From Paenibacillus soyae (lineage in GTDB: Bacteria; Bacillota; Bacilli; Paenibacillales; Paenibacillaceae), in the NCBI RefSeq assembly GCF_024623455.1, contig NZ_JANIPJ010000021.1, positions 1-64,000 of the forward strand: a DNA stretch of 64,000 bases, written 5' to 3'. Below are positions 8,442-17,363 of the stretch, piece after piece (position 1 is the first letter of the stretch; each line of letters begins with the position of its first letter). The notes under the pieces are model-generated. The model made no database searches. It was not told the origin of the DNA and worked only from the letters and a program-made list of their open reading frames with translations. The translations under genes were made by a program, and so were the position numbers.

Positions 8442-9220
8442 TACTTCACCCTATTCTCCGAAAAAATGGTTACCCGGGAGCTCCCGTACTTCTCTCGAAA
8501 ATATTGCAGCTGTTCCACCTTGAACAAGCGGTTATGCTCGATGGCCGTATCGAATGCATGGTAGATGGAGCCTCCGATGACCGACGGCATAAACATCAGC
8601 CAATGCGCATTCAGGGTCAACGTGGATTCCGCCACCTGCCCCTGCGTGAGACGCAATAGGGCTGTATAGAAGTGCGAAAAAGTAAGATAGATGAGCCACC
8701 ATCCCATGCCGTAGAAGCCCAGACCGACGCGGTGGTTGTACAGCTGTCCATAGCCCGGGAAGGCGAACGAGAAGATCGCGGCTTTCCACGGGCTCTTCCT
8801 CTCCAAATAGTGAAGCTCCATCTTACCCAGATAGAAAGGCTGGAGGCGGGCATTCTCGAGCTCCGCCAATTGAACGTGCGCGTTGTTCTGCAGGGCGGAC
8901 CGATAGCTGTCCCACATGGCCAGCATGTAGATGAGCAAATACGCGTACGCCCATCTCGGCTCGAGCACCTCGATCGCGAGCTCGAATCTGCCAGTGAACG
9001 AATACACCATTGCATCGTTAATATGCGCAAGCGTATTGACCAAAACCTCGGATAAGGTAAGCAGCACGCCGCGTACGTATTGATTCAATATAAGATGGCC
9101 GAAGCCGGGGAACGCCGCGGACCACCAGGCGACCATATAAGGATTATGCCACTGGATATGCGTGATGCCGGAACCGCTCAAATGGGCTCTTCGTCTTCTA
9201 GGCTGCTTGAATACCGACAT
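8441..9220 (-). CDS. Multi-TM protein with two PGxGH motifs, first gene of membrane cassette A
   Basis: A 259-residue integral membrane protein of unknown function with about six hydrophobic segments. It has two internal repeats, each carrying a TM2/DUF5683-like Pro-Gly turn: AAFPGFGHLI near residue 38 and FAFPGYGQLY near residue 154. A conserved MWDSYRSA lies between them. It is clearly paralogous to the protein at 28456-29220 (same repeats, WDSYR motif and spacing). GGGAGGGGGC is the ribosome site. It overlaps the small two-TM gene by one base, so the two products probably work together in the membrane. Confidence 0.8.
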   Translation of the reverse strand: MSVFKQPRRRRAHLSGSGITHIQWHNPYMVAWWSAAFPGFGHLILNQYVRGVLLTLSEVLVNTLAHINDAMVYSFTGRFELAIEVLEPRWAYAYLLIYMLAMWDSYRSALQNNAHVQLAELENARLQPFYLGKMELHYLERKSPWKAAIFSFAFPGYGQLYNHRVGLGFYGMGWWLIYLTFSHFYTALLRLTQGQVAESTLTLNAHWLMFMPSVIGGSIYHAFDTAIEHNRLFKVEQLQYFREKYGSSRVTIFSENRVK

Positions 9221-9291
9221 AGCCGCCCCCTCCCGCTTGCATACGATAACCTTTATTGTATGCCTATTCCATTACCTTTTTATGCAAATGG

Positions 9292-9324
9292 AAAAAACCC
9301 GGACAGAGCTAAGCTCCTCCGGGT
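9292..9324 (-). terminator. Terminator of the TPR-S41 gene
   Basis: On the minus strand, ACCCGGA and TCCGGGT pair around GGAGCTTAGCTCTG, with an inner GAGCT/AGCTC pair, and TTTTTT follows. It lies 20 bp beyond the stop codon of the protease gene. Confidence 0.8.
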
Positions 9325-9343
9325 CCTTATGAACTTATGGAAC

Positions 9344-11599
9344 TCACCCTGCGCGAGAGCGTTCCCGCACGGGCCTCATGAAGCTCTCCAAGGCGTTGCC
9401 CTCCACCTCGATATCGGGACGGATCTTCTCCTCCGATATGTTCTTCTGCTTCACGTTCCAATAGAAGTTGACGACGAATACCATGATTTTCGCGCTGCGG
9501 TCCTCGAACACGACCTGGCCGACGCCCTTGCCGTAAGTCTGCCTGCCGACGATCGTCACGTTCGGCAGATAAGATTTCAGTCCGAGCGCGAGAAGCTCCG
9601 CGGCGCTGGCGGAATTCTCGTCTACCAGAATATAGATGGAATCGAACGCGATGGAGGAAGCATCGGAATAGTAGCTCTCCGTATACCCGTCGCTGTAGAT
9701 CATCGTGCTCGCCGCGTAATCCGGAAGCAGCGCGTCCAGCATCCGGTTGGCGCTGTCGGATCTTCCTCCCGCATTGCCCCGCAGGTCCAGCGCCAGCGTC
9801 TTGTTCTCGGGCTGCTTCACGGCATCCAAGATCGAGATGAACCGATCGTCCGTCTCCGCGTCGAAGGATGGAATCGACACGTAGAGCAGATCGTCTTCTT
9901 CGTGGTAGGTAACCTGCTCTCCGCCGCCTTCCGTCAACTGCTCGTAATCCTCGCCATAGATCACGAACGTGAACGGGTCATCCGGTCTCTTCGCTTGGTC
10001 TACCACGAGGGCGATTTGTTCGGCAGTCGCGCTTCGCGAGCTTATGCCCGCGAATGCCTCGTCCCAGTTCGAGGAGCTCTCTTGGTAAAGATAATTTTCC
10101 CGGAAGAACTGCTCCACCCTCTCGCCAAGCGGACGTTTCCTGTCCTCCAGCTCTTGCGCCACATACTCAGCGGTCGAATCGTTCTCGACCATTCCCAGCG
10201 TGATGTCCGCATATTCGCGCGCTTCCGCGTCGAGTCCAAGCTGCAGGCTGGCGTATGCCAACTGCGCATAGGCCATGTAATCGGTGGGATCGACGCCCAC
10301 GGCATGCTCGAACATACGGACCGCTGCTTCATATTCGCCCCTCTCGAGCTCGCAAAGCCCGGTATAGTACGCAATGGAAGTGAACGAGCTTTCCGGGTCC
10401 AGCTTCTCGGCGCCGTAGGCCGCGCACTCTACCATGCGATTGCCGCTGTACAACGCCTCCAGCTTGGCCGCCGCATACCACTCGTCGGACGGATCCAGCT
10501 CGGCCGCCAGCCCATAGTACCGCGCCCCCTCTACATACCGCCATGCGTTCCCATACAGATCGCCCATCGCCTCCAGCAGCTCCGGGTCCGCCAGAAACAG
10601 CGGCTCCGCCTCCGCATAGAGCGCTTCGGCGCTTGCCAGATCCTCCGTCGCCGTGAAATTCCGGATCAGCCAGACATACGAAGCTCTATCTTCAGGGTTC
10701 ACCTCCAGCCTATCGCGAAAATAAGCGATGGAGGCTTCGTAATTTCCCCCGTCATAGTACAGCTCGCCCGGCAGCTCTTGCGCTTCGGGGAGATCCGGGA
10801 ACTTCTCGGCCGCGAGCCGGCCGAAAGCCTCAAGCTCTTCCTCTTTCCCCGCATATTCGAGTGCTATCGCCTTCAAGCGGTACGCTTCGAAACGCTCGGG
10901 ATAATCGCCGAACCATTTGTCCGCGAACTTCAGCGCTTCCCCCGCTTCCTCCTGGCCGATCAACGAATAGAGCAGCATCTCGGCTGCATCGTAATCGCTA
11001 GAATCGAACGAGAGATACCGGTTGAAATCGTCGGCCGCCTCCTTGAATTTGCCCTCGTCATAATAGATCATGCCTCTGCCGTAATAGGCGCTTTCGCTTC
11101 TCCTGTTATCCTCAATCGCCAAATTGTACTGCTCCAGCGCCTCTTCGCTGCGGTTCAAGCCGTACAGCGCGTTGCCTTTGTTCACGTATTCCGCTTCCGT
11201 GTTCGGCAGGAGCAGCAGCGAGCGCTCGATGAAGCGTAGGCTCTCCTCGAATTCGCCGAGCTCGTTATAAGCCCAGCTCAAATTATTAAACGGCGTATCC
11301 AAATCCCCCGAGACGTCCCGTTCCTCTTCCAGCGTCTCGTATTCGGGATGCAGCTCGTAGACGAGCCGGACGGCCTCCTCCAGCTTCACGACCGCCTCCT
11401 CGAAGCTTCCTTCTTCAATGAGCGTGTACCCCGCCTCGTTCAATGCCTGGATCCGGCGCTCCTCCTCGGTGCCATGAAGACCCTCCCTGAACCCTTCGCC
11501 GAAGCTCTGAACGATGCCGGAGCAACCGCTAAGGACTGCCGCCATCATCAGCAGCGCCGTTAGGGTCCATACATATGGCAGAGCGTATTTCCCTTGCAA
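9344..11599 (-). CDS. TPR-repeat lipoprotein with S41 peptidase domain
   Basis: A predicted extracytoplasmic lipoprotein of 751 residues. The open frame runs further upstream, but TTG 11599 is chosen: it follows GGGGGAGG at 5-6 nt and gives a clean lipoprotein signal with lipobox AVLSGC near residue 24. Residues about 50-500 are a series of TPR-like helical repeats for protein binding. The C-terminal part is an S41 (C-terminal processing protease/tricorn-like) core, with LDLRGNAGG, the serine motif NSASAAE near residue 660 and the lysine motif TYGKGVGQ near 690. No PDZ domain is obvious. It probably cleaves or remodels envelope proteins presented by the TPR array; the substrate is unknown. 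Confidence 0.85.
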   Translation of the reverse strand: MQGKYALPYVWTLTALLMMAAVLSGCSGIVQSFGEGFREGLHGTEEERRIQALNEAGYTLIEEGSFEEAVVKLEEAVRLVYELHPEYETLEEERDVSGDLDTPFNNLSWAYNELGEFEESLRFIERSLLLLPNTEAEYVNKGNALYGLNRSEEALEQYNLAIEDNRRSESAYYGRGMIYYDEGKFKEAADDFNRYLSFDSSDYDAAEMLLYSLIGQEEAGEALKFADKWFGDYPERFEAYRLKAIALEYAGKEEELEAFGRLAAEKFPDLPEAQELPGELYYDGGNYEASIAYFRDRLEVNPEDRASYVWLIRNFTATEDLASAEALYAEAEPLFLADPELLEAMGDLYGNAWRYVEGARYYGLAAELDPSDEWYAAAKLEALYSGNRMVECAAYGAEKLDPESSFTSIAYYTGLCELERGEYEAAVRMFEHAVGVDPTDYMAYAQLAYASLQLGLDAEAREYADITLGMVENDSTAEYVAQELEDRKRPLGERVEQFFRENYLYQESSSNWDEAFAGISSRSATAEQIALVVDQAKRPDDPFTFVIYGEDYEQLTEGGGEQVTYHEEDDLLYVSIPSFDAETDDRFISILDAVKQPENKTLALDLRGNAGGRSDSANRMLDALLPDYAASTMIYSDGYTESYYSDASSIAFDSIYILVDENSASAAELLALGLKSYLPNVTIVGRQTYGKGVGQVVFEDRSAKIMVFVVNFYWNVKQKNISEEKIRPDIEVEGNALESFMRPVRERSRAG

Positions 11600-11684
11600 A
11601 AAAGCCTCCCCCTCTTCTTGTTCCTGACATCCCCGTCTCAGTCGTTCTCCCTGTATTCTGGATCCGGGCTGTGTTTTCCTTCTT

Positions 11685-12632
11685 TTAGCAGCGATGGTAC
11701 CTGGAGGATAGAGCATCCAGCTTGCGCAGGATATGTTCCACGGCCTCCTCCGGCCCTTCAATTCGCGCAGCTTCGCCCAAGGTCCAAATAAGGTCGGCGT
11801 AGAACGCCGTCTCGTCTCTGGCGATCGACATGACGACCGTCCCGCTTCCGTCCTCCTGCCGCCGGATAAACCGGGAGAACCTGGGGTTCGACTCCAGCTG
11901 CCTAACGCCGCCGGCCGTTAAAGTGACGCGCAGCTCCGTCTGCTCTCTCAGACTGCTGTCCGGCTTATCACGCAGCGACAGCGCCGCGATGTCCTCCCGG
12001 CACGGGATGTCCGGGTTCAAGACGGCGGATACGATCCGGTCGGCCCGGAACTGCCGGATCTCACCGCGAAGCATGCAGTAGGCGGGGCAATACCAATAGC
12101 CGGAGCTGGCATACAAGCCGATCGGCTGAATGTCCCGCACCGTCTCCCCTCCGCCCGATCGATAGGTTATCGTTACCGCCGACTGTTCCATGATCGCCTG
12201 CAGCAGCGTCCGAAGCACTTCCTCCGACATTTCCCGGTATGGACTCCACAGCATGACCCGCTCCTTCATCGCGTCGATCTTCGCTTTCAGGTCGGCGGGC
12301 AAATAATGATAAAACTTGTGAAGCGCGCTGTCCGCGCCCTCCCCGAACGGAAGCGAGCCATAGAACGATAGCGAATGGCAAGCGAAAAATAACGCGACGG
12401 CCTCGCCTTCCGTGAAGCTGATCGGAGGCAGCAGCCTCTCCCGCAGCAGCATGAAGCCCCCGCCTCTGCCTTGAATCGAGTAGATCGGGATGCCGAGCTC
12501 GCTCAGCTCCTCCAGATCTCTGGCAATCGTGCGCTTCGATAACCCGAATTCCTCGGCAAGCTCGCCTACGGTGAACGAACGGCGGGCGTTAATGATCATA
12601 ATTAATTGGATGAGACGCTGCGCTTTCTGCAT
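11685..12632 (-). CDS. HTH/WYL-domain transcriptional regulator (YafY/DeoR-like)
   Basis: A 315-residue regulator. The DeoR-type winged helix is at residues 1-60, with FTVGELAEEFGLSKRTIARDL. A central WYL domain follows (AVTITYRS and IQPIGLYASSGYWYCPAYC at about 155-205) and a WCX-like C-terminus. WYL domains bind nucleic acid or small ligands. ATG 12632 follows GGGGGAG by 5 nt and is preferred over the longer frame. It is divergent from the alpha/beta hydrolase gene, sharing a 132-bp region with an AAGACA/TGTCTT inverted repeat, so it probably controls that gene and itself. Confidence 0.88.
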   Translation of the reverse strand: MQKAQRLIQLIMIINARRSFTVGELAEEFGLSKRTIARDLEELSELGIPIYSIQGRGGGFMLLRERLLPPISFTEGEAVALFFACHSLSFYGSLPFGEGADSALHKFYHYLPADLKAKIDAMKERVMLWSPYREMSEEVLRTLLQAIMEQSAVTITYRSGGGETVRDIQPIGLYASSGYWYCPAYCMLRGEIRQFRADRIVSAVLNPDIPCREDIAALSLRDKPDSSLREQTELRVTLTAGGVRQLESNPRFSRFIRRQEDGSGTVVMSIARDETAFYADLIWTLGEAARIEGPEEAVEHILRKLDALSSRYHRC

Positions 12633-12684
12633 ACAGGCTCCCCCTTCCTTTCCTGTCATTTTACTACGATATTACTTTTTAAAT

Positions 12685-12701
12685 AAGACATTATCTGTCT
12701 T
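12685..12701. promoter_or_regulatory. Inverted repeat in the divergent promoter region
   Basis: Arms AAGACA and TGTCTT are separated by TTATC, between the WYL regulator and the hydrolase it faces. This is a candidate operator for the regulator. Confidence 0.45.
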
Positions 12702-12764
12702 GTTTAGAAGATATGATGATTTCAAGAGATGAGAACAAACTAGGTACAGGGAGGCATATGGAAT

Positions 12765-13502
12765 ATGAACGATAAAACACAAGAACAAATCGGCGTCGTC
12801 TTCATACACGGTGTTGGGCTGAGAGGCAGCGTATGGCGCGAGGCGGCGGAAGGATTGCCGTATCCGTGCCTGCTGGCGGACTTTCCCCTGCGCGACGCGC
12901 CGGAAGAACAGAGAAGGGGACTGTCGCTTCAAGATTATGTGGAAGACCTGGCCCGGCAGATCGAGAATTGGGAGGTTCGGAAATTCATTCTCGTCGCCCA
13001 TTCGATTAGCGGCGTTCTTGCGTTTGAGCTGGCGCGCCGGTTCCGCGACCGCGTGGTCGGATTAGCGGCCGTCGGGGCGATTATTCCGGAGGGCGGCGGC
13101 TCCTTCCTATCGGCGCTGCCGCTTCCCGCAAGATGGATACTCCCTCTTCTGTTGCGGCTGTCCGGAACGAGACCGCCCGAGAAGCTGCTTCGCGCCAATC
13201 TGTGCAGCGACTTGGAGCCGGCGCAGACGGATGAGATCGTGCGTCATTTTGCGGCTGAATCCAGGCTCCTATACACCGAACGAATTGGCGCGCCGGTACC
13301 GGATATTCCGAAGCTGTACGTGAAGCTTACGAAGGATCTGGAAGTAACGCCCCAGCTGCAGGACCGGATGATTCAGCGCTTCGGGCGGACCCATGTCTTC
13401 GAGCTGGCCAGCGGCCACCTGCCGATGATCAGCAGCCCGGAGGGCGTTCGTCAAGCTGTCGAACGGATGATGGCCATCGCCGCGGATGCTTCGCGCGCTT
13501 GA
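12765..13502 (+). CDS. Alpha/beta hydrolase
   Basis: A 245-residue alpha/beta hydrolase. The oxyanion-hole motif FIHGVG is at residues 13-18, the nucleophile elbow is AHSISG (Ser near residue 85), and the catalytic His lies in SGHLPM near residue 222. The acidic residue is probably the Asp near 189. A helical cap lies between. Such enzymes hydrolyse esters, amides or lactones; the substrate is not evident. GGGAGG lies a few bases before ATG 12765. It diverges from the WYL regulator, its likely controller. Confidence 0.85.
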   Translation: MNDKTQEQIGVVFIHGVGLRGSVWREAAEGLPYPCLLADFPLRDAPEEQRRGLSLQDYVEDLARQIENWEVRKFILVAHSISGVLAFELARRFRDRVVGLAAVGAIIPEGGGSFLSALPLPARWILPLLLRLSGTRPPEKLLRANLCSDLEPAQTDEIVRHFAAESRLLYTERIGAPVPDIPKLYVKLTKDLEVTPQLQDRMIQRFGRTHVFELASGHLPMISSPEGVRQAVERMMAIAADASRA

Positions 13503-13622
13503 ATCATATACCATTGCTCCGTCATGGGCGCCCCTCTATAATGATTCAAGTGAAATGCCGATGATTAAGAAGTAGACGCATCGGACGACATCTAGAATCC
13601 GCACGGAGGGTTGATTATACAC

Positions 13623-14636
13623 ATGGATCGCATGACGGAGACTCGGCTTCATCGCCTGATCGAACGCTGCGGACACCGTTCGCATACTCACTTGTACTAC
13701 TTGGGCGATAAAGAATGGTTCTGGGATTCCAAACGCGAGGCGGTCATCGCGTACCGATCCATCGGGAACCGCAGAATCGCGCTCGGCGATCCTTCCGGCC
13801 ATCCCCGCGCCATGAAGCGCGTCGTTCAGCAGTTTGTCGAGAGCTGCAAGAGAGAGCGGTGCATCCCCGCTTTCTATCAGACCAAATCGGACATGCTGCC
13901 GGTGTACCGGGAGCTGGGCATGCGGGCGGCCAAGATCGGCGAGGAAGCCATTATCGATTTGGCCGGCTTCCATCTGAACGGCAAAGCCTGGCTGAAGCAG
14001 CGCAACCGGTTAAGCAAGTTCCGCAAGAGCGGGTATGAATTCCGGGTGGTTATGCCACCCTATACAGGCCAGCTGCTGGACCGCCTGGAGGCGGTATCCT
14101 CCCAGTGGCTGCAGAAGCGCAAGGAGAAAAGCTTCTCCGTCGGCGCTTTCAGCCGCGAATACGTCAGCCGGTTCCCGGTCGCGCTAATGACAGGGCCTGA
14201 CGGCGGGATCGAAGCGTTCCTGACCGTCGCGGGCGCATGCCAAGTGGCTTCTGGGGATGCTCAGCTTACGGTCGACCTCATGCGCTATTCGGATGATTGC
14301 CCGCAAGGGACGATGGATTATCTCATCCTGTCTCTCTGCCTATGGGCCAAGGAGCAAGGCTTCGGGCACTGCAGCCTCGGCATGGCGCCGCTCGCGAATA
14401 TCAACGACATGCTTGCCGCCAGATTGCTGTACAAATACGGGAATCGTCTTTATAACTTCAAGGGCTTATACGAATTCAAAAATAAATTCGAGCCGAACTG
14501 GGAGGATACGTATCTCGTCTTCCCCCCGGCGGCCTTCTCGGTGACGGCCGCTCTTGTGACGCTGATGGTCCATACCCCAGTATCGCCTGCCCGGCGGACG
14601 ATGCCGGATCGCTATCCCGAGTCCTCCTCCATATAA
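13623..14636 (+). CDS. DUF2156 protein (MprF C-terminal lysyltransferase-like)
   Basis: A 337-residue soluble protein matching the C-terminal GNAT-like transferase domain of phosphatidylglycerol lysyltransferases (DUF2156). Visible family features are the early RRIALGDPSG region, the NRLSKFRKSGYEF stretch, the Asp-containing DLMRYSDDCPQGTMDYL and the final YKYGNRLYNFKGLYEFKNKF. The membrane flippase half of MprF is absent, so it would use lipid or peptide acceptors in the cytoplasm; its aminoacyl acceptor is unknown. GGAGGG at 13605-13610 favours ATG 13623, though the spacing is long; TTG 13611 is too close. A strong terminator follows the stop. Confidence 0.85.
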   Translation: MDRMTETRLHRLIERCGHRSHTHLYYLGDKEWFWDSKREAVIAYRSIGNRRIALGDPSGHPRAMKRVVQQFVESCKRERCIPAFYQTKSDMLPVYRELGMRAAKIGEEAIIDLAGFHLNGKAWLKQRNRLSKFRKSGYEFRVVMPPYTGQLLDRLEAVSSQWLQKRKEKSFSVGAFSREYVSRFPVALMTGPDGGIEAFLTVAGACQVASGDAQLTVDLMRYSDDCPQGTMDYLILSLCLWAKEQGFGHCSLGMAPLANINDMLAARLLYKYGNRLYNFKGLYEFKNKFEPNWEDTYLVFPPAAFSVTAALVTLMVHTPVSPARRTMPDRYPESSSI

Positions 14637-14640
14637 CACA

Positions 14641-14680
14641 AAAAACAGGCATGCGGCCGTAAGCCGCTTGCCTGTTTTTT
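14641..14680. terminator. Bidirectional terminator
   Basis: AAAAACAGGCA pairs with TGCCTGTTTTTT, and an inner GCGGC/GCCGC pair extends the stem. It is flanked by A and T tracts. It separates the DUF2156 gene from the converging 325-residue gene. Confidence 0.85.
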
Positions 14681-14716
14681 CGGTGCTGCCTTGGGTTTGG
14701 TTATGGCCCTTCGCGC

Positions 14717-15694
14717 CTACGCCTTCACTAGATTCGACTGCACGATGTAGCGGAATTGCTCCATCGCTCGCGCACGCAGCGATTCATCGGTTACGCGCCG
14801 AAGATGGTCGTAGAAGCTGAACGGGAATTTGAACACATGCCCGAAATCCCAGTCATGCCCCGCGAAATCCTGTTGCCAGTACTCTCGTTCATGCGGGAGA
14901 TGAGCGGACCGGGGCGAGCGAACGAGCGGCAGCCTATCGACGGGAGAGACAAGCTTTACCGCCTCTGCTCGCTCTACGATCCGGCTGCCTCTGAGAGCCT
15001 TCGCCAGGACGAGCAGGGAAGGGACTCCTTTCTCGAACAGCTCACGGAACCCTAGATCGTGCAGCATATTCAGCCCATGGGAGAAGGTTAGCAGATGCCC
15101 GATCAAATCATGATGCGATTCCGCCCTATAGATCGTCTGGAACGCGGCCAGCTCGACGAGCACGAATTCGGACAGCTGATCCGCTCCTTCAATCCGCGGC
15201 ATGCCGTCGCTTTCCTCGATCGACATCCTCTTCACTTCGGAAGCGGTCACGCCGATCCATGAGCGGCCGGGGATCGTGCCTTTGAAGGCGCGAATCAGCT
15301 CCACGATGCCTGCTATGTCATCCTCGTTGCCCCATTGCCCCAGCTCGCGCAACGCTTTGAGGCTGACTGCCGAGTAGATGACGTTATGCCCCACCCAATG
15401 CAGCCTATCTAGCGTCTGCTCCAGCGCATCGGCAATCATGGCTTCCGCTCGCTCTGGGACGCAGTCGGGAGATGAGCTCGCCGCTTTAACCGTCGGATGC
15501 TTCGCCCGCATCCGATCGGCTTGCGATCTAATCGCTTCCGCCGTTTCATCATCCAGGCCGTACTCGTGCGCGAGAAAATAACCCCCAATGGCCGCCGCCC
15601 CGATATGAGCCTGCCATATATCCCCCGTCGCGCGCTTGCATTGCGCAATCAAGGACAAACCGTATGCTAGCAGCTGTCGCTCATCCACATCCAA
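14717..15694 (-). CDS. Conserved hypothetical protein, His-rich
   Basis: A 325-residue, apparently cytoplasmic helical protein that I do not recognise. It is rich in aromatic-flanked histidines: HWVGHNVIYS near 98, HHDLIGHLLTFSHGLNMLHDLG near 200-222 and HDWDFGHVFKFPFSFYDHL near 280-300. The pattern recalls questin-oxidase-like or metal-binding helical bundles, but there is no firm match. GGAGG on the minus strand precedes ATG 15694. It stands alone, divergent from the luciferase-like gene. Confidence 0.7.
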   Translation of the reverse strand: MDVDERQLLAYGLSLIAQCKRATGDIWQAHIGAAAIGGYFLAHEYGLDDETAEAIRSQADRMRAKHPTVKAASSSPDCVPERAEAMIADALEQTLDRLHWVGHNVIYSAVSLKALRELGQWGNEDDIAGIVELIRAFKGTIPGRSWIGVTASEVKRMSIEESDGMPRIEGADQLSEFVLVELAAFQTIYRAESHHDLIGHLLTFSHGLNMLHDLGFRELFEKGVPSLLVLAKALRGSRIVERAEAVKLVSPVDRLPLVRSPRSAHLPHEREYWQQDFAGHDWDFGHVFKFPFSFYDHLRRVTDESLRARAMEQFRYIVQSNLVKA

Positions 15695-15806
15695 CCCCTC
15701 CTTTTACCTTTAGACGTGCCTGGCACCTCTATTTCCTCCGAAATCGGGAAAACTACCCGAACAATCCAACTGAAGTAGACCCCAACACTAAAATAACTTA
15801 CTTTTA

Positions 15807-15835
15807 TTGATTTACATTAATTTTTATAGTAAAAT
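15807..15835 (+). promoter_or_regulatory. Promoter of the luciferase-like monooxygenase gene
   Basis: TTGATT (15807-15812) and TAAAAT (15830-15835) have 17-bp spacing in an AT-rich stretch about 30 bp before the start codon. Confidence 0.5.
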
Positions 15836-15864
15836 AGAAGCAACAAAAAAGGAGGCGTCACGCC

Positions 15865-16917
15865 ATGTTTGATATAGGAATCAGTACCTTTCTAGAAACG
15901 ACACCGCATCCGAAGACCGGAGCCCCAATCAGCCACGCGGAGCGGCTGCGCAACGCGGTGGAGGAGATCGTGCTCGCGGACCAGGTCGGCCTCGACGTCT
16001 ACGGAGTAGGCGAGCATCATCGCGCCGACTACGCGGCCAGCGCGCCGGCGCTCGTACTCGCCGCGGCGGCAACGCAAACCAAGCGGATCCGGCTAAGCAG
16101 TGCCGTAACCGTATTATCATCGGATGACCCGGTCCGCGTCTATCAGGACTTCGCCACCGTGGACGGGTTGTCGAACGGCAGAGCGGAAATAATGGCCGGC
16201 AGAGGCTCGTTCATCGAATCGTTCCCGCTGTTCGGGCAGAACCTCGACGACTACGACGAGCTGTTCGAGCAAAATCTGGAGCTGCTGCTCCACATTCGCG
16301 AGAACGAGAAAGTGAACTGGCGCGGCGGCCATCGCCCGGCCATCAGCAACCGCGGCGTCTACCCGCGTGCCGTTCAAGAGCCCCTTCCGGTATGGATCGC
16401 AAGCGGAGGCAATCCGGAATCGGCCGTGCGGGCGGGCATGCTCGGCCTGCCGATCGTATTCGCCATTATCGGAGGCATGCCGGAGCGGTTCGCGCCGCTT
16501 GTTAACCTTTACAAGCAAGCCGCGGCAAAAGCCGGGCATGATCCAAGCAAGCTTCAGATCGCGACTCATTCGCACGGCTTCCTTGCCGACTCGACGGAGG
16601 AAGCGGCCGATCTCTTCTTCCCGTACAACCAAGCTCAGATGAACACGATCGGCAGGGAACGCGGCTGGCCGCACTACGACCGGGCGGCATACGACAATGC
16701 GCGCAGCCTGCGCGGCGCCCTGTACGTCGGCGATCCTGAATATGTGGCGGAGAAAATCGTGCTGCTCCACAAAAATCTGGGACTCACCCGTTTCTTCCAC
16801 CACGTCGATATCGGCTCCATGCCGCATCGCGAAGTACTGCGCTCCATTGAGCTGCTCGGCACCAAGGTCGCTCCGATCGTCCGCAAGGAGCTGGAGCGGA
16901 CCGCGGCGAATGCCTAA
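15865..16917 (+). CDS. LLM-class flavin-dependent oxidoreductase
   Basis: A 350-residue bacterial luciferase-like monooxygenase using FMNH2 or F420. Typical features are the early [10 protein letters not shown] strand, the [15 protein letters not shown] active-site loop near residue 50, the [23 protein letters not shown] region and the [12 protein letters not shown] segment near 290. Members oxidise aldehydes, sulfonates or xenobiotics, and the substrate is not predictable. AAAGGAGG lies 9 bp before ATG 15865. Downstream and opposite lies the truncated TetR gene (16976-17245), whose intact form may once have regulated it. Confidence 0.9.
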   Translation: MFDIGISTFLETTPHPKTGAPISHAERLRNAVEEIVLADQVGLDVYGVGEHHRADYAASAPALVLAAAATQTKRIRLSSAVTVLSSDDPVRVYQDFATVDGLSNGRAEIMAGRGSFIESFPLFGQNLDDYDELFEQNLELLLHIRENEKVNWRGGHRPAISNRGVYPRAVQEPLPVWIASGGNPESAVRAGMLGLPIVFAIIGGMPERFAPLVNLYKQAAAKAGHDPSKLQIATHSHGFLADSTEEAADLFFPYNQAQMNTIGRERGWPHYDRAAYDNARSLRGALYVGDPEYVAEKIVLLHKNLGLTRFFHHVDIGSMPHREVLRSIELLGTKVAPIVRKELERTAANA

Positions 16918-16923
16918 CGAATA

Positions 16924-16957
16924 AACAAGCCGAGACGCCATTCGTCCCGGCTTGTTC
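16924..16957. terminator. Hairpin after the monooxygenase gene
   Basis: AACAAGCCGAGACG (16924-16937) pairs with CGTCCCGGCTTGTT (16943-16956) with one mismatch. The T tract is short. It separates the monooxygenase gene from the converging TetR remnant. Confidence 0.65.
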
Positions 16958-16975
16958 TCCGTCCCAGCCTTCTCT

Positions 16976-17245
16976 CTACTGGCGGCAGACCGCCTTCTCA
17001 AAGGTGCGGATCAGCTCCTCCGTGTAGGCCGCAAGCCCGATATGCCGAATGACGGCCGGATTCAGCATGTATTCCCCGATCGCGCCCTGAATCGCGTTCG
17101 CCATCACTTCCGCCCGAAACTCGCCGAACGTCCCGTCCGCTTGGCCTTCCCGCAGAATACGAACCAGCTCCTGCATGACCGGCTCGGCCTCTTCGTCGTC
17201 TTGAATTTTGTAATAAAACCAAAGCCTGTCCGCGCAAGAAGCCAT
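16976..17245 (-). pseudogene. Truncated TetR-family regulator, C-terminal domain only
   Basis: The 89-residue frame reads like the ligand-binding end of a TetR repressor: DRLWFYYKIQDDEEAEPVMQ, then a REGQADGTF turn and a final GLAAYTEELIRTFEKAV helix. No helix-turn-helix can be read in any frame in the 110 bp between its ATG and deoD, so the DNA-binding half is missing. It is best taken as a decayed or truncated regulator beside the luciferase-like gene. A role as a short helical protein cannot be excluded. Confidence 0.6.
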
Positions 17246-17363
17246 TCGTTTTGCCGGCTACAATTGGTTAGCGCCTCATCTTTTATGGGTTTTGGCTGCA
17301 AATATGCTATGCTAAAACAGGATCCGATCCATTCACAATTTCGAGTTTACGGAGGACATGAAC

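Noticed and set aside
9080-11239. 719-residue ORF antisense to the TPR-S41 gene
   Set aside because: It is the complement of the lipoprotein gene with Arg-rich codons typical of a shadow frame.
12757-12774. Five-codon ORF (MEYER) before the hydrolase
   Set aside because: Too short and likely chance, since it overlaps the true ribosome site and start.
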